64,000 nt of DNA, from NCBI GenBank assembly GCA_905178155.1, contig CAJINV010000001.1, forward strand, positions 13,429,712 through 13,493,711, written 5' to 3'. Below are positions 1-13,003 of this stretch, piece by piece (position 1 is the stretch's first letter; each line of letters opens with the position of its first letter). Below the pieces are notes generated by a model. The model was not told the DNA's origin, searched no databases, and saw only the letters and a program-made list of their open reading frames with translations. The stretch is from Amoebophrya sp. A120 (lineage: Eukaryota; Sar; Dinophyceae; Syndiniales; Amoebophryaceae). Made by a program: the position numbers and the translations under genes.

Positions 1-101
1 GAAAAATGGCGAAGCTGGTGAAGCTGGTGAAGCTGATGAAGTCGTGAAATTTGGCAAATCCGGAAAAATGGCGAAGCTGGTGAAGCTGGTGAAGCTGATG
101 A
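1..101. repeat. Minisatellite, 62-bp period
   Basis: A block that begins GAAAAATGGCGAAGCTGGTG is present at position 1 and again at 63, giving a 62-bp period. Each block contains a smaller 9-bp repeat (GAAGCTGGT). The array may extend left beyond the window edge. No coding reading is supported here. It lies just downstream of the last exon of the first gene, so it could be 3' flank or an intron if that gene continues to the left. Confidence 0.8.
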
Positions 102-364
102 ATTTGCCCAATTTTGAAAATTCTGCAACGATGGCACGACCAGCCCAACATGACCAACCCCACTGGCCGGGTTGTTCTGTATTTCTATGTATATATTTAG
201 GGAGGGGAAATTCGGATGCTCTCTTATCTTAATTTTTTTCTTATCCGACAAAAAAAAATACGCAATTGGCGAGGCCCCACGGAAGAGCATGCTGCGTCGA
301 AGGTGCAGCAATAGCAAACAGTCAGATTAATTATAATGACAGCAAGAGCCACAATCAAAGTAAA

Positions 365-2918
365 TCAATCTGCATCCCCAACCCCATTACTCACAACTAC
401 AGCAATCAAAGCAATTAATACCGTAAGCGATGCTGGTCGTTTTTCCTGCGTCTTCTGCCCACCTTGTTGCGCAGCCACTAAGTGCCGAGCATCGACGGTT
501 TCCCTTCCTGCCTCAGCTTGCTGTAGCTGAAACGCTGTGCTCGATTGCGCTTTAACATCACGACCAGTCTCGCCTTGCTTGTCGCTGTCGCGAGCTCCCG
601 CCGGGGTAAAGCCGCTCTCTTGTTGCGCGGGTGCCGCCGGCTGCAGTGCCGCCGACAGCTCCTGTTCGGTTTTGGCACCCCTTTTTTCCATCCGGGACTT
701 TAACTTCGCGTCCTCCTCGGCCTGGGCCTGCCGCAGTTGCATTGCAGAGGAATCCGTAGCGATTTGCTCGGCTCTCGACCCGTTGTCACCCAGCACGCTC
801 TCCTCCTCCTTCTCGCTTAGGTCCTCTGACGTAGTCCGCGGTGAGCGAGCAGGGTCTAGCACTTCACCTTGGTATGGCTTCGCGGGGTCCCGTGGAAAAA
901 AGATTTCAGCGTCTGCGAGCTGCGCTGCGCTGATTGTAGGCTTACCCCCTCGCGCACCGTGCAGCACTTGATTGGTGTTGGTGACAGCACTCGTCGTGGC
1001 ACTGGGTGACTGCGCAGCCCCTTCTTGCGTCGAAAAAGTGCTGGTCGTGCCTGTCGCGGTCGACCCCTATTCGAAAGAAAAGAAAACTTCATGATGAGAA
1101 CTCGTCGCTTCTCGACACAACAGCTCAGTGGCAGGGCGTCTTCTACTTATGCGGCTGGGGGAAATTCAAATTGATCACATCCACATTGTCAGATTGCAGA
1201 AATACAAAATGAAACGAACGAAGTTTGCAATTGCACGTAAAAAGTATGCACGTCCATGGTACGATTACCGTATCGAGCGATGGCTTCTCCTGTGTCTCTG
1301 TTCCTTCTTGCTTTTGTCTCCGAGCCCCGCTTTTCGTTTCTTCCGCGACTTGCCGTGGCTTGATTTCTGACGAACTGTGTAGCAAATCGCTCGCAGTTTC
1401 CTTCGCCGTGCCTGCCACTGTGACGGGCGAGACGCCGCTCCGTTGCGCAGCTACCGCCGGCAGCGCCGACGACAGCTCCTGTTCGGTTTTGGCACCCCTT
1501 GCTTCCATCCGGGACTTCAACTTCGCGTCCTCTTCGGCCCGGGCCTGCCGCAGTTGGATTGCAGAGGAATCCGCAGCGGTTTGCTCTGCCCTCGACGCGT
1601 GCTCACCCTGCGTGCTTGCCTCCTCTGTCTTGCTCGGGTCCTCTGACGTAGTCCGCGGTGAGCGAGCAGCGTTTGGTACTTCATCTTGGTCTTGCACTTG
1701 CATCGAGGTGTCCCGTAAAGTAAAAATTTCAGTGTCTGCAATCTGCGCTGCGCGGTCCATTGGCTTACCCTCCTGCGCACCGTGAGCAACTTCATTTGTG
1801 TTCTTGACAGCACTCGCCGTGACCCTGGATGACTGCGCGGCCCGTTCTTGTATCGAAAGAGTGCTGGTCGCGCCCGTCGCACCCTGTGCGAAACCAATAG
1901 AAGGTTCATGATAAGATGAACTTGTGCACTTTTACAGATGTCGATCGCTACGTCTCGACACAACAGCTACAGCTCCGGAGGAGAGTAAGTACTATCTTTT
2001 TGGTCGACAATCAGATCATAAACACAAAAACAGGATAGAGAAAAGAAACTTCCATGCCCGGCAACAAAACAAACACAGGCATAAGAATACCGCTTCAACA
2101 AATGAAGGCGCCTTATTTTGTGTCTCTCTTCCGCCAGGTGATTGTCTCCGAGTTTCAGCCTTCGTTTCTTCGGCGGCTTGCCGTAGCTGCACTGCTGATT
2201 TGCTTGATGGCACCCCGCCACCTGTCTCGCCCTGCTTTCCACTGTCACGCGTACTTGTGGAGGTGGCGCCGCCCCCTGGCGGATATGTCCCACCCACTAC
2301 TTCTGCGGTTTGGACGCCCCTTGCTTCCAACGAAGGCTTCGACTGCGCGTGCTCCGCGGTTTGGGCCTGCTTTTCCTGTAGCTGGATAAAAGACGGCATG
2401 GTATCTTCGGGGCGTTGCTCATCCTGAGCGCTTTCCACAGCCGCGGCTTCTTGGGGAACTTTTACCTAGATCGCGGTTCGGTTTTGGGTTAATCTTTCTG
2501 AAATCCCCGATGAAATTTCCATAACATTACAAACTACATGTACATACGAAGAGCCCCACCTTGTTCAATACAATGACGCATTGTTCAGCTCGACTTCAGA
2601 AGGCAGTTCGTTGCGAAAGAGTTGTCATAGAGTAGAACATCATGATACGTCTTTTTCTGCATTTTTAACCACTTCCTCCGTCGCCGTGGTACCGTCAGCC
2701 GAAAACCAGGAAAAGAGCGTAGACCACAAACCACCGCTGTTCGCAGTGCCCGTCTGCGCCACTTCTTCGGTATCTGCGTCCGGCTCGATCCTTTTCCGCG
2801 GCTCCCTCTTTAACATCCTTCTCCTCGCAGCCACGAAGTAAACTGTGCCTTTTTGTATGTCCGTAAAGCAGCTGTGATACGCTGCCAGCGCGAGGACATT
2901 GCTCCTGCGCGACCGCAT
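365..2918 (-). CDS. Low-complexity protein with tandemly duplicated exons
   Basis: Four exons fit: 2918-2649, 2465-2091, 1883-1269 and 1066 downward. The three internal introns are GT-AG and the first three exons are exact codon multiples (90, 125 and 205 codons), so all junctions are phase 0. The start ATG at 2918 opens a basic, slightly hydrophobic N-terminus (MRSRRSNVLALAAYHSC). The rest is rich in Glu, Gln, Ala and Ser. The last two exons are clear paralogues, both containing RAEEDAKLKSRME followed by ARGAKTEQELS or KRGAKTEQELS, and the second exon is a more diverged relative. Reading through to the TGA at 365 gives about 653 aa ending in a hydrophobic stretch (LTVLIALIAVVV) that could be a tail anchor. 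A GT at 421, at the same place as the donor of the preceding unit, could instead splice to an exon outside the window. I do not recognise a family. Confidence 0.55.
422..2465 (-). repeat. Tandem exon-plus-intron duplication, about 820-bp unit
   Basis: Corresponding landmarks recur at a spacing of about 820 bp. CTCCTGTTCGGTTTTGGCAC is at about 659 and again at about 1478, and a related diverged segment lies near 2308. The similarity runs through the exons and into the acceptor side of the introns, so whole exon-intron units were duplicated. The rightmost unit is the most diverged, suggesting it split off first. Because every unit is phase 0, copies can be added without breaking the frame. Confidence 0.75.
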
Positions 2919-3850
2919 GGCGGTGATCCGCTCTGGATTCTCCTGGAGGCTCGTTGGGTGAATAGCTGTAGTTCTTGGAATCTTCACGTGTCAGTGCGCA
3001 GGTGCGTGTGGTCTTCCGGTTTCATTTTCATTGATCACATTTTTTACAAGAAACAAAGAGAAACATGAGGAGAGGGTGCATTATACACGTAAATGAAATC
3101 ATACAAAAGAAGAGTTCGAGCTCATTAGATTTTTCACAGAAGCCACTGCGATGCGTCTGCACGACAGTGACATCCTGCACCTACGAAGTGAGTGTTTTAC
3201 AATGGATTCAAACAGCCCGATGAATCGAAAAAGCCACACATCGCTATAAGCGCGACCACTTAAACGGAATCCTACCTCAAAGTTTGTACTTCGACACTGC
3301 TCTCCCATTTGGACACGCACACGGCTCGCCCGCAGATCCCACAACATAATACACCCGAGTTCATGGTCAGCCCGATCGATGATGCATCCGTGCAAAAACT
3401 CATGAGCCACTCTTATTACTAAGCCAGACTCTGCATATGCATTCGCAACATGTTGCCTGCTGTGATGCTGTAGTGACTTCCATGTCTATTTCTCTTTTTA
3501 TATCTACCTGTTTTGGACCTCTATTTGACCGGCGATTTTCGACCATGACTTCAACTACCGCGAGTTAGCGTCGCTCCTGCACCAACTCGGACCGAGCCTC
3601 TTATTTCCCTTCTCAGATGCTCCTCTCGTCCGTGTGAAAAAGTAGAGCGCGAGAAAAACAAGTGAACCTGAATCTGAGCATAAAGAAATCTTCAATACTC
3701 AGGTCCTGAACTTTGCGTCTAGTTTGTTTGCACGAAACGCAATTTTTCCGCCTGCACCATCATCTTTGAAGATGCACAGTCGGTGAGGCGAATGAACACG
3801 AAACGTGCAGCGCACCAGAAATCATACATTCATATTTGTTTTCCGTCTCT
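2919..3850. other. Intergenic gap
   Basis: This stretch separates the 5' end of the duplicated-exon gene from the 3' end of the calpain-like gene. Short open frames occur, for example minus 3099-3410, but they lack an ATG start and have no recognisable content. I see no RNA gene, repeat or spliced-leader sequence here. The promoter or trans-splice region of the left-hand gene must lie at its high-coordinate side. Confidence 0.5.
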
Positions 3851-6800
3851 TCACGATGCTCCTCCCGGACGACAGAAGGTTTTCGACAAATCGAAGAGCC
3901 GGAAGAACTCCACATAGTTCAGAAAATTGTCTTGGTCCGCGTCGCACTCGCGCCAGAGGTCGCCGAGGTCGCGCTCGCTGAGCCGCGGGTTCCACCGGTT
4001 TACCAGCACGTACCACCGCAGCTGGTCGATCCCGAACTCCTCAAACTCCGGCCGAACCAACGCTCGGAACACGTCGTAGCAGGTGTTTTCGCTCGTGTTT
4101 CGGAGGAAGTTGCTGAAATTCAGTGTCAAGCCACTAGAACCGCGACTTGTCGGACTGATCGTTTGGTTCAGCATGTGCTGCCGCACCGAGCTCGGACTCT
4201 TCGCCGCGGTTGCGGGGAAGCTGGAGAAGACCCCCCTTATCGTGTTGAATACGGCCTGTTCCTTCCAGTCGACCGGTTGGCGGCTCCCGTGCACCAAATC
4301 TGCGTGCTCGCAGTACTGTATGTCGTAGACGTATTTTTCGAATTCCGCGAAGGAGACCGCAAATTTCTTCCGGTCGGCCAAGGCCAGCTGGTTCGCGGTC
4401 TGCTTCAACAAAGTCCCGGTCTGCGCCGCCTTGGTCTGGTCTTCCTTCGCATACGAAAACGGGTTCCGCGGGTCGTCAAAATCATCTGTCGCAGGCGGCT
4501 TCTCCTCCACATCATTTTCCTGATCCTGTCCTGCAGCGCTGGAAGAGGACGCACTGCTCGACGCGCTGCTCTCCGCTTCGGACGAGGACCCCGCGCTGCT
4601 GCTGGACGCGGAGGAGGAAGACGAGGGTTGCTGTGCGCGCAGCTTGCGGAGCCGCTCCTCCTCCTCCAGCAGCTTTTTCCGCTGCGTCGGACTCAGCACC
4701 GCGGGCGCGGACTTACGCTGCTTAACGGGCTTCTTCCCCTTGCCGATGGAGTTTAAAAGTTTCTCTTTCGCCAGCTGCATTTTGCGCTCCATCTCCGCTT
4801 TGCGGCGCGCGTTGGCCCGGTCCTGGCCGAAGCGCGTGCTGATCTTTTCCAGGTCCGACTCGAACCTCTCGCGAAACTCGTCCCCGAAGGGAGCGTCGGG
4901 GTGCACCAGACCGCGAAACCAGACCAGCTGCGAGTCGGGGTCCACACGGAGGATGCTGACGTAGGTTCCGAACTCCAGGTTGTACGGGTTTTCCGGAACA
5001 AACGTAGCGCACATCAAATGCTGCATCGCCACGAGCCGCCCGAGGTATTCGAGAACGTTGCGACTCGTCAGGCAGTTGGCGGCCGGCTCGGAGTACCTGT
5101 GGTTAGAGTTTCGTTGCGTTTGTTTTGTGTTAGTTCCCCGGCATGACCATGAGAAAAATCCGTCGTATTATAGCACACGACTGAGATTATTGATGATCTT
5201 TTTTAAGCAACGAACAGTACCTGTAGCTCGCGAGATCCCTCGTGAACGTGCCCTCGCCCCAGAGGACGAGACTCGAGCTTCCGGTGTCCGGCAATTCGCC
5301 GTACACAACCCGTTGCGGGCGCCACGTGTACAGAACGCGAAACGGTGGCGCTTCGAGGTCTTCAAACTGCAGGCCAGCAAGCATATTCCACAACAACGGG
5401 ATGCCTGGAAAGTAAAGATATGCACATGATGTCAGGGTTAGCATATGAAAATTAGCAAATGCAAAAAACAATCCTGCCTCGTCACGCAAGTCAAGAGCGC
5501 ACGCAAGCACGGTAGGCCAATCAGATGAAACACGATGCTGAAATACCAACGCCGTTGAGATTGTGGTATCCCCCAAGCATTTTCGCGACTGCTTTTTCCA
5601 GCAGGAAGCTCCAAAGCTCGCCGCCGCGGTTGGTGGAGAAAACGGGGTAGCCGTTGATGCAGGGCACCAAGTCGTTCAGCACAACCTCCTCACGGCAGTA
5701 GTTCTTCTGTGGGTGAAACAGGTACACCACGTAGGGACCGTTCGCGCCCGCATGGCTGTCCCGCTGCGCGCCGAATGCGCGGAGTATCAGCTCCGGACAA
5801 CGCTCGCAGATCACCCGCACGGCCTGCACGAAGCTGCTGTCCCCGAGGCCCTGCTCAAGGTCCGAGGGTTGCAGCGCCGAAAAGAGCCGCGGCGGCACGA
5901 CGAAGGACAGAGACGCGAGCGAATTCGCGATCATCTGTGGCAGCGGCGGTGCGGCCGAGGGCACTGTCTGGCCCACGCAATACGACTGCGGATCCACGTT
6001 TGGCGGTCGCGGAGCGTATTGGTACTCATCGGACATGGCCACTGCGGCCGGGAGACCGCTTGATGATGCCTCCTGTGCGGCCACTGGCGGCCCGAAAATG
6101 CTTCCCGGTGAGGCGGAAGGATCCGCGCCACCGTCTTCCGCCGCCTGCGCAGATGACTGTTGCGGTGGATCTTCGGCTGCAGCGCTCGCATCCGCTCCCA
6201 CGTCCTGCTGATCCGCTGCGCCGAGCTGATTGCAGGCACCGATCCCGGGGTCCATGCCGTCCAACTTCGGGCCAGCACTAGTCGACACAGGCCGCTGCTC
6301 GAGACCCTGCCTATTGGGAGCAATCGTGGCGCTCAGTGCACCATTTGGATCTTGCACCGATTCCTGCACGTAGTAGGACGAAGCCGCCAGGGGATTCAGC
6401 ACCGGTTGCGGCATCGGAACGAGTCCAAATGCCGGGACTTGGTACTTGTCCGCGAGGATGATCTCGGTCGCGCTCCGCCAGTGTACACGATGCTTCGACA
6501 AAGTGACTCCGCAGGCGGTGGTCGTGTTTGCAAAGTGGTCTTCGAAATGCGCCACCGCCGGCTCGTACACAGACGGCGGCACCCAGCGCTGCGTCCGGGG
6601 GCTCGGCACCGTGTTGCGCAGAAAGCTGGTATTCGGACTGCCATCATCCTCCTCAACATTTGTTCCGCCGGCGCCGGAATACGAGCCGCGTAACCGCAGC
6701 CGCAGCGGTTCGTATTGGTACTGGTCGCTGGCAGTATCGTTTCTCCCGGGCGTGCGACCGTACATGTTCGGGTTTGTCGAACCGGTCGACGACAGAAACT

Positions 6801-8945
6801 GCGCCTGTGCCGCGGCATTCGTCGTCGTCCCGGCGCTGGATGCGCATATTTTTCGCATTTTGCGCAGACGCACAAAGTCGTCTATGCGCTGCTCGGACAC
6901 TGGTTCGTCGACGCAAACCGCCTCAGTGTAGACGGTCGTGTTTTCTATGACCTCCACACTGCGGAAGAACCGCTCGCACAAGCGCCAGTCCGTGGCATCC
7001 TGGAGCAGCAAGTCCTCAACTTCGCGATTCGAGGCGAGAAACGGCTCTGCGGGGATATCCCCTGCGAGCGCGGCGGGCACCGACGCCGGGCCCGATTTCC
7101 GGAACTGCGACCCGGGCGTCAAGGTTTGGTCGCTGCTCTTTCTTCGAGCAGTCTCCCCCGAGGGGGAACGCCCGAAACCCGGTTCCTGTGACGGCCGGGA
7201 GCCCCCTCCCGAAGCGGCCGACATGGCCTGCTGCGCCACACCGAATACCCCGCTGCTGAACATGGTTTTTGGAAATAACTCCTTGTCTTTGTCCTTGTCT
7301 TTATTTTTTGGGCTGTTCGTCATGATCAAGTTCTGGGGCTGGCGTGCGCTGGGAACGGCCTGCGTTTCCGCATCCGCAGTCTTCGGTTCCTCGCTGAAAC
7401 TGTGCTGCCGCTGCAGCAGCGGACTCGGCGTCAACTGGCCGTCGGTCTCGAGATTTTCCAACTCGATCGCGGGCGGTGTCTCCGATGGGGGCTCCGGCTT
7501 CGCCTCCTCATCCTTCTTCGGCACCTCTGCTAGTGGCTCCGGCTTCTTGTCCGGCACAGGCTCCAGCTTCTTCTCCTCCAACTTGTTCTGCTCTGTACCG
7601 CTGCCCGCCTGCTTTTCCGCATCTACCGCTGCGCTGTCGTCTGGTGGTGTCGGCGTCGCTTCCTTGTCTCCCCCGTCCTCTCTTGAATCCGATGCGGCTT
7701 CTTTGCTCTCGTCCTTGGCGTCTTCGTCGGCGTCGGACTTCTTTCCACCGGACTGCTCGTCATCGCCGCCGCCCCCATCCTCCGCTGCGTCTTCCTTCTT
7801 CGTTTCCTCGTCGGGCGGCGGATCGGGAGCGATCACCGATTCGCTCTGGATCGGCGCGGCGTCCTCCAGAACTACACTTGTATCGATCTCGACTTCTTTG
7901 TCCGCAGTGTCCGCGTCCTTGTCCCCGTCGCTTGCCTTTGCCTTAGAGCTGCTCGCAGCTCCTGCTTCCTTCCGCGCACCGCCCGCCTCAGGTTCCTCTA
8001 CTGGCGGCTTTGTGGGCGCGGCCTCGCGCTTGCGCCGCGAGGACGTGCGAGAGGTGTCTCGCAGCCACTCCGTGTAGGGGATCACACCGTCCTTGGTGCT
8101 CGCCGCCGCCTTTTTCAACAGCCCGAGACTGGCGCTGTCGTTCAGGTTCAGCTCCGTCAGAATTTCCAGCAGCTCGGTCACGCCGATTTGCCCGCTGAGA
8201 TTCTCGTCCTTCGTGAGAAACAGGCTGCCGACGTCGGGGACCGATCGCTCGAGCAAATCGAGCAACTGGGCCACATCCTGTCGCGACTCCTTCGCCTTGA
8301 CCCGCTCGAGCGGAGACCCCGCCTCCTGGTCAGCGGTGGCACGACTACGGCCACGAGCGGGGGTGGTTGGAGCACTGGTGCCGACACCTGTAGTACGGCG
8401 AACATGCCCTTATTGAAGACGGGGTCGTCGAGCGCTTTAATCCAAAGAGAATTACACGGAAAGCGAAAGGATCGAACAAGCACGACACAGCACAAGCACT
8501 GCAGAAAAGATAAGAAAATGTATGCAATAAATCAACATACCGCCAATCGATGGTGAGGAGTTGAGCAGGCTTTGATTCTCAGCTAGCCACCTGCTCACGT
8601 CTAGGCTCGTGTCCAAGCCTCGTGGCGGTAATCGCTTCAGCAGCGCTCCCAGAAAGTTTGGCTGCACGGGCGCAAGTCCCTCGTCTGCCAAGGCTGCTTG
8701 GAGTTCGTTCGCGTAGATAGGCTGACCTGAAAAGAAATTTTTTTATCTGTGCTGACTCCTGCCAACTGCAACACCATACCAGCACGTTAGTTCAAATTCT
8801 TACTCTTAGGTAATGAATACGAGTAGCATCAAACAAGATTACAAACTAATCAAACAATACGTCCAGGCTGTTTGAGCGGGTGAGAAGGCGGCAGTTCCTG
8901 CAGTTGCGCAAGTAACTCTGATTCTAAACGTGTAAGCAAATCCAT
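3851..8945 (-). CDS. Calpain-like EF-hand protein, probably catalytically dead
   Basis: Five exons (8945-8861, 8726-8541, 8387-5547, 5404-5221, 5096-3851) join with matching phases and GT-AG introns into 1513 aa. Residues about 140-160 form an EF-hand-like loop (DENLSGQIGVTE). Residues about 160-620 are acidic and low complexity. The calpain-type CysPc core follows: HWRSATEI, then EQGLGDSSFVQAV, then VVLNDLVPCINGYPVF and ELWSFLLEKAVAKMLGGY. Active calpains have QG-LGDCWFL at the second motif; here the nucleophile position (about residue 941) is Ser. The later His and Asn regions (EFGTYVSILRV and LVWFRGLVHP) also lack the usual HAYSV and NPWG. The C-terminus holds a canonical EF-hand loop (DADQDNFLNYVE). 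I infer a Ca2+-binding pseudo-protease with a scaffold or regulatory role. An alternative is an enzyme with an unusual Ser nucleophile, which I think less likely. Confidence 0.8.
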
Positions 8946-9543
8946 TTTCGCTATGTATTGTAATGGCTTACGCACACCCAAACTTTTTATCTCGATGTGA
9001 GAAGTACTGTGTGAAAGGGAAGGAAAGGTAGAAAAACTTACCAATCATTCAAAATGACTGAACCGCGAGGTGAATACCTTGCTTCGTATTTCCATGCTCT
9101 CCGGAACATGCGAAAGAAAACTCGACAGAAAAAAGCGAAAAAGTAAAAAAAAGCCAATTGCTCTCTTACGCTCGGGACAAAAGAGAAACGCCGTCTTGCC
9201 ACAAAAAAGCGACGAAACCCTCAAAAACGACAAGATTTGAAAGTGCACTCACGGTCATACACTATTTTTCGATACCTCAGCAGCTCTCTCAACACGACGA
9301 AAGGGAGAGCGAAGCGAATGACCTTTTGCGCGGAAACGAAACCATTATCGATGTGTTGCCGACGGCACTGCTGTAACGAATTGGGGCACCCACACATCCA
9401 TCAAGAAGATTCATTGCGTCAGCGTCGCGTTTCTATCTACTACCAAAAACATCGATCGATCAAATGAACTCAAGCGTCGGTATGTACAATCCCTCGATCT
9501 GCGTGACTAATATGTGTTTGTGCGGGCGCAAGTACACAACTTT
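8946..9543. other. Intergenic gap
   Basis: This stretch lies between the start codon of the calpain-like gene and the stop of the Arg/Ser-rich gene. It is A/T-richer than the flanking exons, with runs such as AAAAAAGCGAAAAAGTAAAA. It should hold the promoter or 5' UTR of the calpain-like gene. I found no supported gene or repeat. Confidence 0.45.
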
Positions 9544-12500
9544 CTAAAGATCTAGATCGTTTTCCAGACAGTATTCCAGATCAAACTCCACATCTCCTCC
9601 AGGATCTCGAAGCAGCTGCACATCGTCTAAAGGGACATCCTCTTTGTTATCTTTCTCTGCTTTGTCGCCTGAGCCAACAACGTCTGCTTTCAGCATCATG
9701 TCTCCAGAAGCGGACGCTGTGCTTTCTCGATTTCCGTCCTCGGTCTTCTCGATGCCCGCGCCCCCGGCTGCGCCCTGTTCGACAGCTGCCACAGTCGCTG
9801 TCTCTCCTTCCTGGTTTGGTTGTTGGACCTGGTTCGAACCTCCTGCTCCTGAACCCTTTTTCACCTCCGCCGATGAAGTGGTAGTAGCTTTATTTGCTGC
9901 TTCATCACCGTCAGCTGACGCGGTTTTTAACAACTTCATGAAAATGGCATCACTTGCGGACGGCGTTTCCCGAGTCGGCGCTACGGTGTTCCCAGGGCCC
10001 TGGATGTTCGGTTCCTTGTCCGGCAGAGCTATGACCTGCTCTGGCTTTGCCTGCGCAACTGCAGCATCGTCGCTGCTCGTTTCTGCGGAATTCCTAGTGA
10101 CCCGATCTGCGGTGCCAGCGGCACGATTATGGGCCTGTTGATTTATTGGGGTGCGTGTGAAATAAAGCAATGAAGGCCGCGTCGATTTGGGTAGTAAACA
10201 AAGCGCCGCGAGACGTCAGTAGACAAACCAAGTGGCACACGGTCGTATGGAACTACAAGGCGAGCATGAAAATTCCGCTCGGTCATTGTAAACAAGAAGC
10301 AATCAAAAGTACCTCCGCACTTGACGCCGAAATCTTCGACGAGCCTGCTTTTTTTTCGGTGCTGCGCAGCACAGAACTCAACCGGCGCAGGGGTCGACGC
10401 GTCGTCTTGTCTCCTATGAGCGCATTTGCCGACGTGGCCTCTGGTTTATTCGTAGCTTTGTTCTCTGCTGCAACATTGATCCCATTCAGCACCGCAGAAG
10501 TTGTTGTACTCGTCGGCGCAGCTTGTTTGTTTCCTTCGTCGGGAAAGACTTCGACGAGGTTGCCTGCACAGCCCCAGCGGTTTGCCCCGGACGTCACCCA
10601 GCCTCTTACTGGCCGGGAGCCCTGACGCGCGACTTCCATGCGCAGAACGTTGCCTGCGGTGACGGGGCCCGTGACCAGTTCCACCCGTTCTGCGCGGGTC
10701 AAGTAGCCCAAAGCGCCGCTCCCAATCTCGAAACTTTCATTCAGCACCAGTTTCGAGCACGTAACCTCGAAAATGCGACGCGACGGCAGAGCCTTGTTTC
10801 TCATGCAACTGAGGAGCACGGTTTGAGCTGGTATTTTCTCCGCCTCTGCATCACCGTGTTTGACTACCATCTTCGGTTTGTTCCCCTCTTCAACACAACC
10901 CGCGCGCTGCTTGATGGATGATGATGATATGAACGACTCCTGGTCGACTTCCTGCAGCTTCTGCTGTGAAAAAGGAGGAGCAGCAGGTGGCTCATTTCTC
11001 AACATCTCATCTTTCCCACTGGCGGAGGTAATTGACGACGACTTTCCGATCGGCAAGGCACTGAGTACTTGCTTAGCTTTGCTGCTATGCACCACTTCCG
11101 CCGAGAGCGACAGCGTCGATTTCGTTCCCAACGGCGGTCGAGGCAAAGGGCATGGGCCGCACTTGGCAATATCTTCATCGGCTTTATTTACCGGTTCATC
11201 TATTTTCATAGCGGCAAAACTTGTTCGTCTTCGGTCTTTCCGAAATTCGCTGGACGCACAACGTTCTTTCGGTCCTCCTGCTGGACAGTCAGATTTCGCT
11301 CGCTGATCCGGAGGCAAAACGACGACATTGGTACTTGTATCCTGTGCACTCTCAGCGTGTTTAGAATCGTCGGCGGGCTTAGCTGCCTCCTGGTCAACTA
11401 CAGGTCCAGGATCGTCTTGTTCACCCTTCTGTCGCACACCATTAGCAGACGTATCTAGCCGACTGCCGAGCATAGCGAACGTAACAGGTTGAGGGCCTAC
11501 AGGACGGTGTTGCAGCACAGGAGCGTTTGCCTTGATAGAGGAACCTTTCGGTACACACGGCGGCAGGGCTGCAGGCACAGGGACTCCTAACACAGCGGGC
11601 TCCACCTCTTGCAGAACTGCGATCAACTTGTCCCGATACTGCGAAGAGGTAATCACCACTTCCTTCTTGCAGAGCCCTTCCAGCAGCCACAACACAAGAC
11701 CGTTAGCGTCCGTGGGCTTCTTTTGTCGTGGTTCGGCGTGGTCAGGGTCACACTGCGTTCCTACATGAGTTTGTTGTAGTATTTGTTCAGCTGGCGCTTT
11801 CGTTGCACAAGCAGCAGCAGCAGAAGCTGGATTACTTGTTCCCACCACGCCCGCCGTTTTTATTTCAGTCTCCACATGATCAGCAGCTCCAGCTTCAGCT
11901 TTATCCACTGTCCGCCCCTTTTCGGCAGGAGTACTACTAGCAGCGTCCAAACCAGTGTCAACGACACGTGCCCGACTTCGGGAACGGGAACGCAGTCTCG
12001 CCCTCTGCGCACGACTCTCCTCCAGTACCTTACTTCTCTCGGGCGTGTAATTCTTGCCTCGTTTCTCCTCGGCGAGCCGCCTTGCGGTGCTCGTCCGTGG
12101 TGGCCGGCGCGGTTTTATCGTGATCGGCTGAGAACAAGCCCTGCGATAATCGTCCGGCTCAGATTCAGACTCACATTCGAACGCCCGCAGCCGCATCCGA
12201 TAGTTCGGCGGGGATTTCTTCGTGCCGGCGCGGTACTCGTCCAACGGACGCTCCAAAGCATCCAGTACATTGCGTGCGCGCGCTCGCATCTCCCGGCTGG
12301 TCGTGTCTAGTACTTCGTCCATCCTCAGTTTGGTCTCTCCCTTCAAAGGCTTGTTGCTTTCGTCTGCCTCACGACGTTGTTTTCGCTCTCCGCTCCGTCT
12401 CCGACCGCGATCTTCTTGGTGTCTCTCCTTCTTGGGAGAATGATTATCCTCTGACACCCGGTCGTCCCGTTTGCTCGTGGTCTTTTTTTTCGTGTCCACT

Positions 12501-13003
12501 TCCTCTTGCGTGCCTTTCTTCTTCGCAGATCCTGAACGCCTGTTCCTTTTCCTACCGCTATCATTTCGCCGACCATCATCGCTTGAATCGGGAAGATCAT
12601 ACTTTTCTACCTTCTTGATCTTGTGCTTATCCCCGAACTTCGTGCTTGCGAGCTTGGGGGACTCCTCCGCCTCCGCTCCTCCTTTCGTCTGGCGGCGGGC
12701 ACGCGTCGTTAAGGGCACACTGCGCAAGAAGTCGTCCATTTCGCCCTCTTTTCCCGCGGCCCGACGTTTTTTTCGGTCTGTGGACACGGAGCTACGCCTC
12801 GTTTCGGGAGAGCTGCGGCTGCGCCGTCGCTTTTTGCCTTCTTTTTTGGATTTTTCCTTGGGCTCCTTTTCTACTTTCAGATGCTCTTTGGCCTCCTTGT
12901 CTTTGTCGCGCTCCCCGCGATCCTTGTGCCTCCTCTCGGATTTTTTCTTTTTGTGGTCTCTCGAACGCGACGTGCTGCGACGCGCACGGGAGTTCCGCCC
13001 CAT
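9544..13003 (-). CDS. Arg/Ser-rich nuclear-type protein with SH3b-like segment
   Basis: Two exons (13003-10313, 10134-9544) joined by a GT-AG intron give 1093 aa. The first in-frame ATG opens MGRNSRARRSTSRSRDHKKK. The first 350 residues or so are rich in RS, RD and KE dipeptides, as in splicing-associated SR-like proteins. Around residues 740-820 there is a compact segment (EIGSGALGYLTRAERVELV, then RPVRGWVTS) resembling the SH3b-type fold found in many dinoflagellate proteins. The C-terminal 200 residues are acidic and low complexity, ending near ECLENDLDL. I infer a nuclear role, perhaps in RNA processing, from composition alone. No RRM, zinc finger or catalytic motif is visible, so the function is unassigned. 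Confidence 0.7.

Noticed and set aside
3836-4756. Plus-strand frame of 306 codons
   Set aside because: Opposite the calpain-like C-terminal exon, which contains a perfect EF-hand loop on the minus strand. The plus frame has no motif.
6938-8077. Plus-strand frame of 379 codons, very Ser-rich
   Set aside because: Antisense of the acidic low-complexity part of the calpain-like protein; Glu/Asp codons read as Ser/Leu on the other strand.
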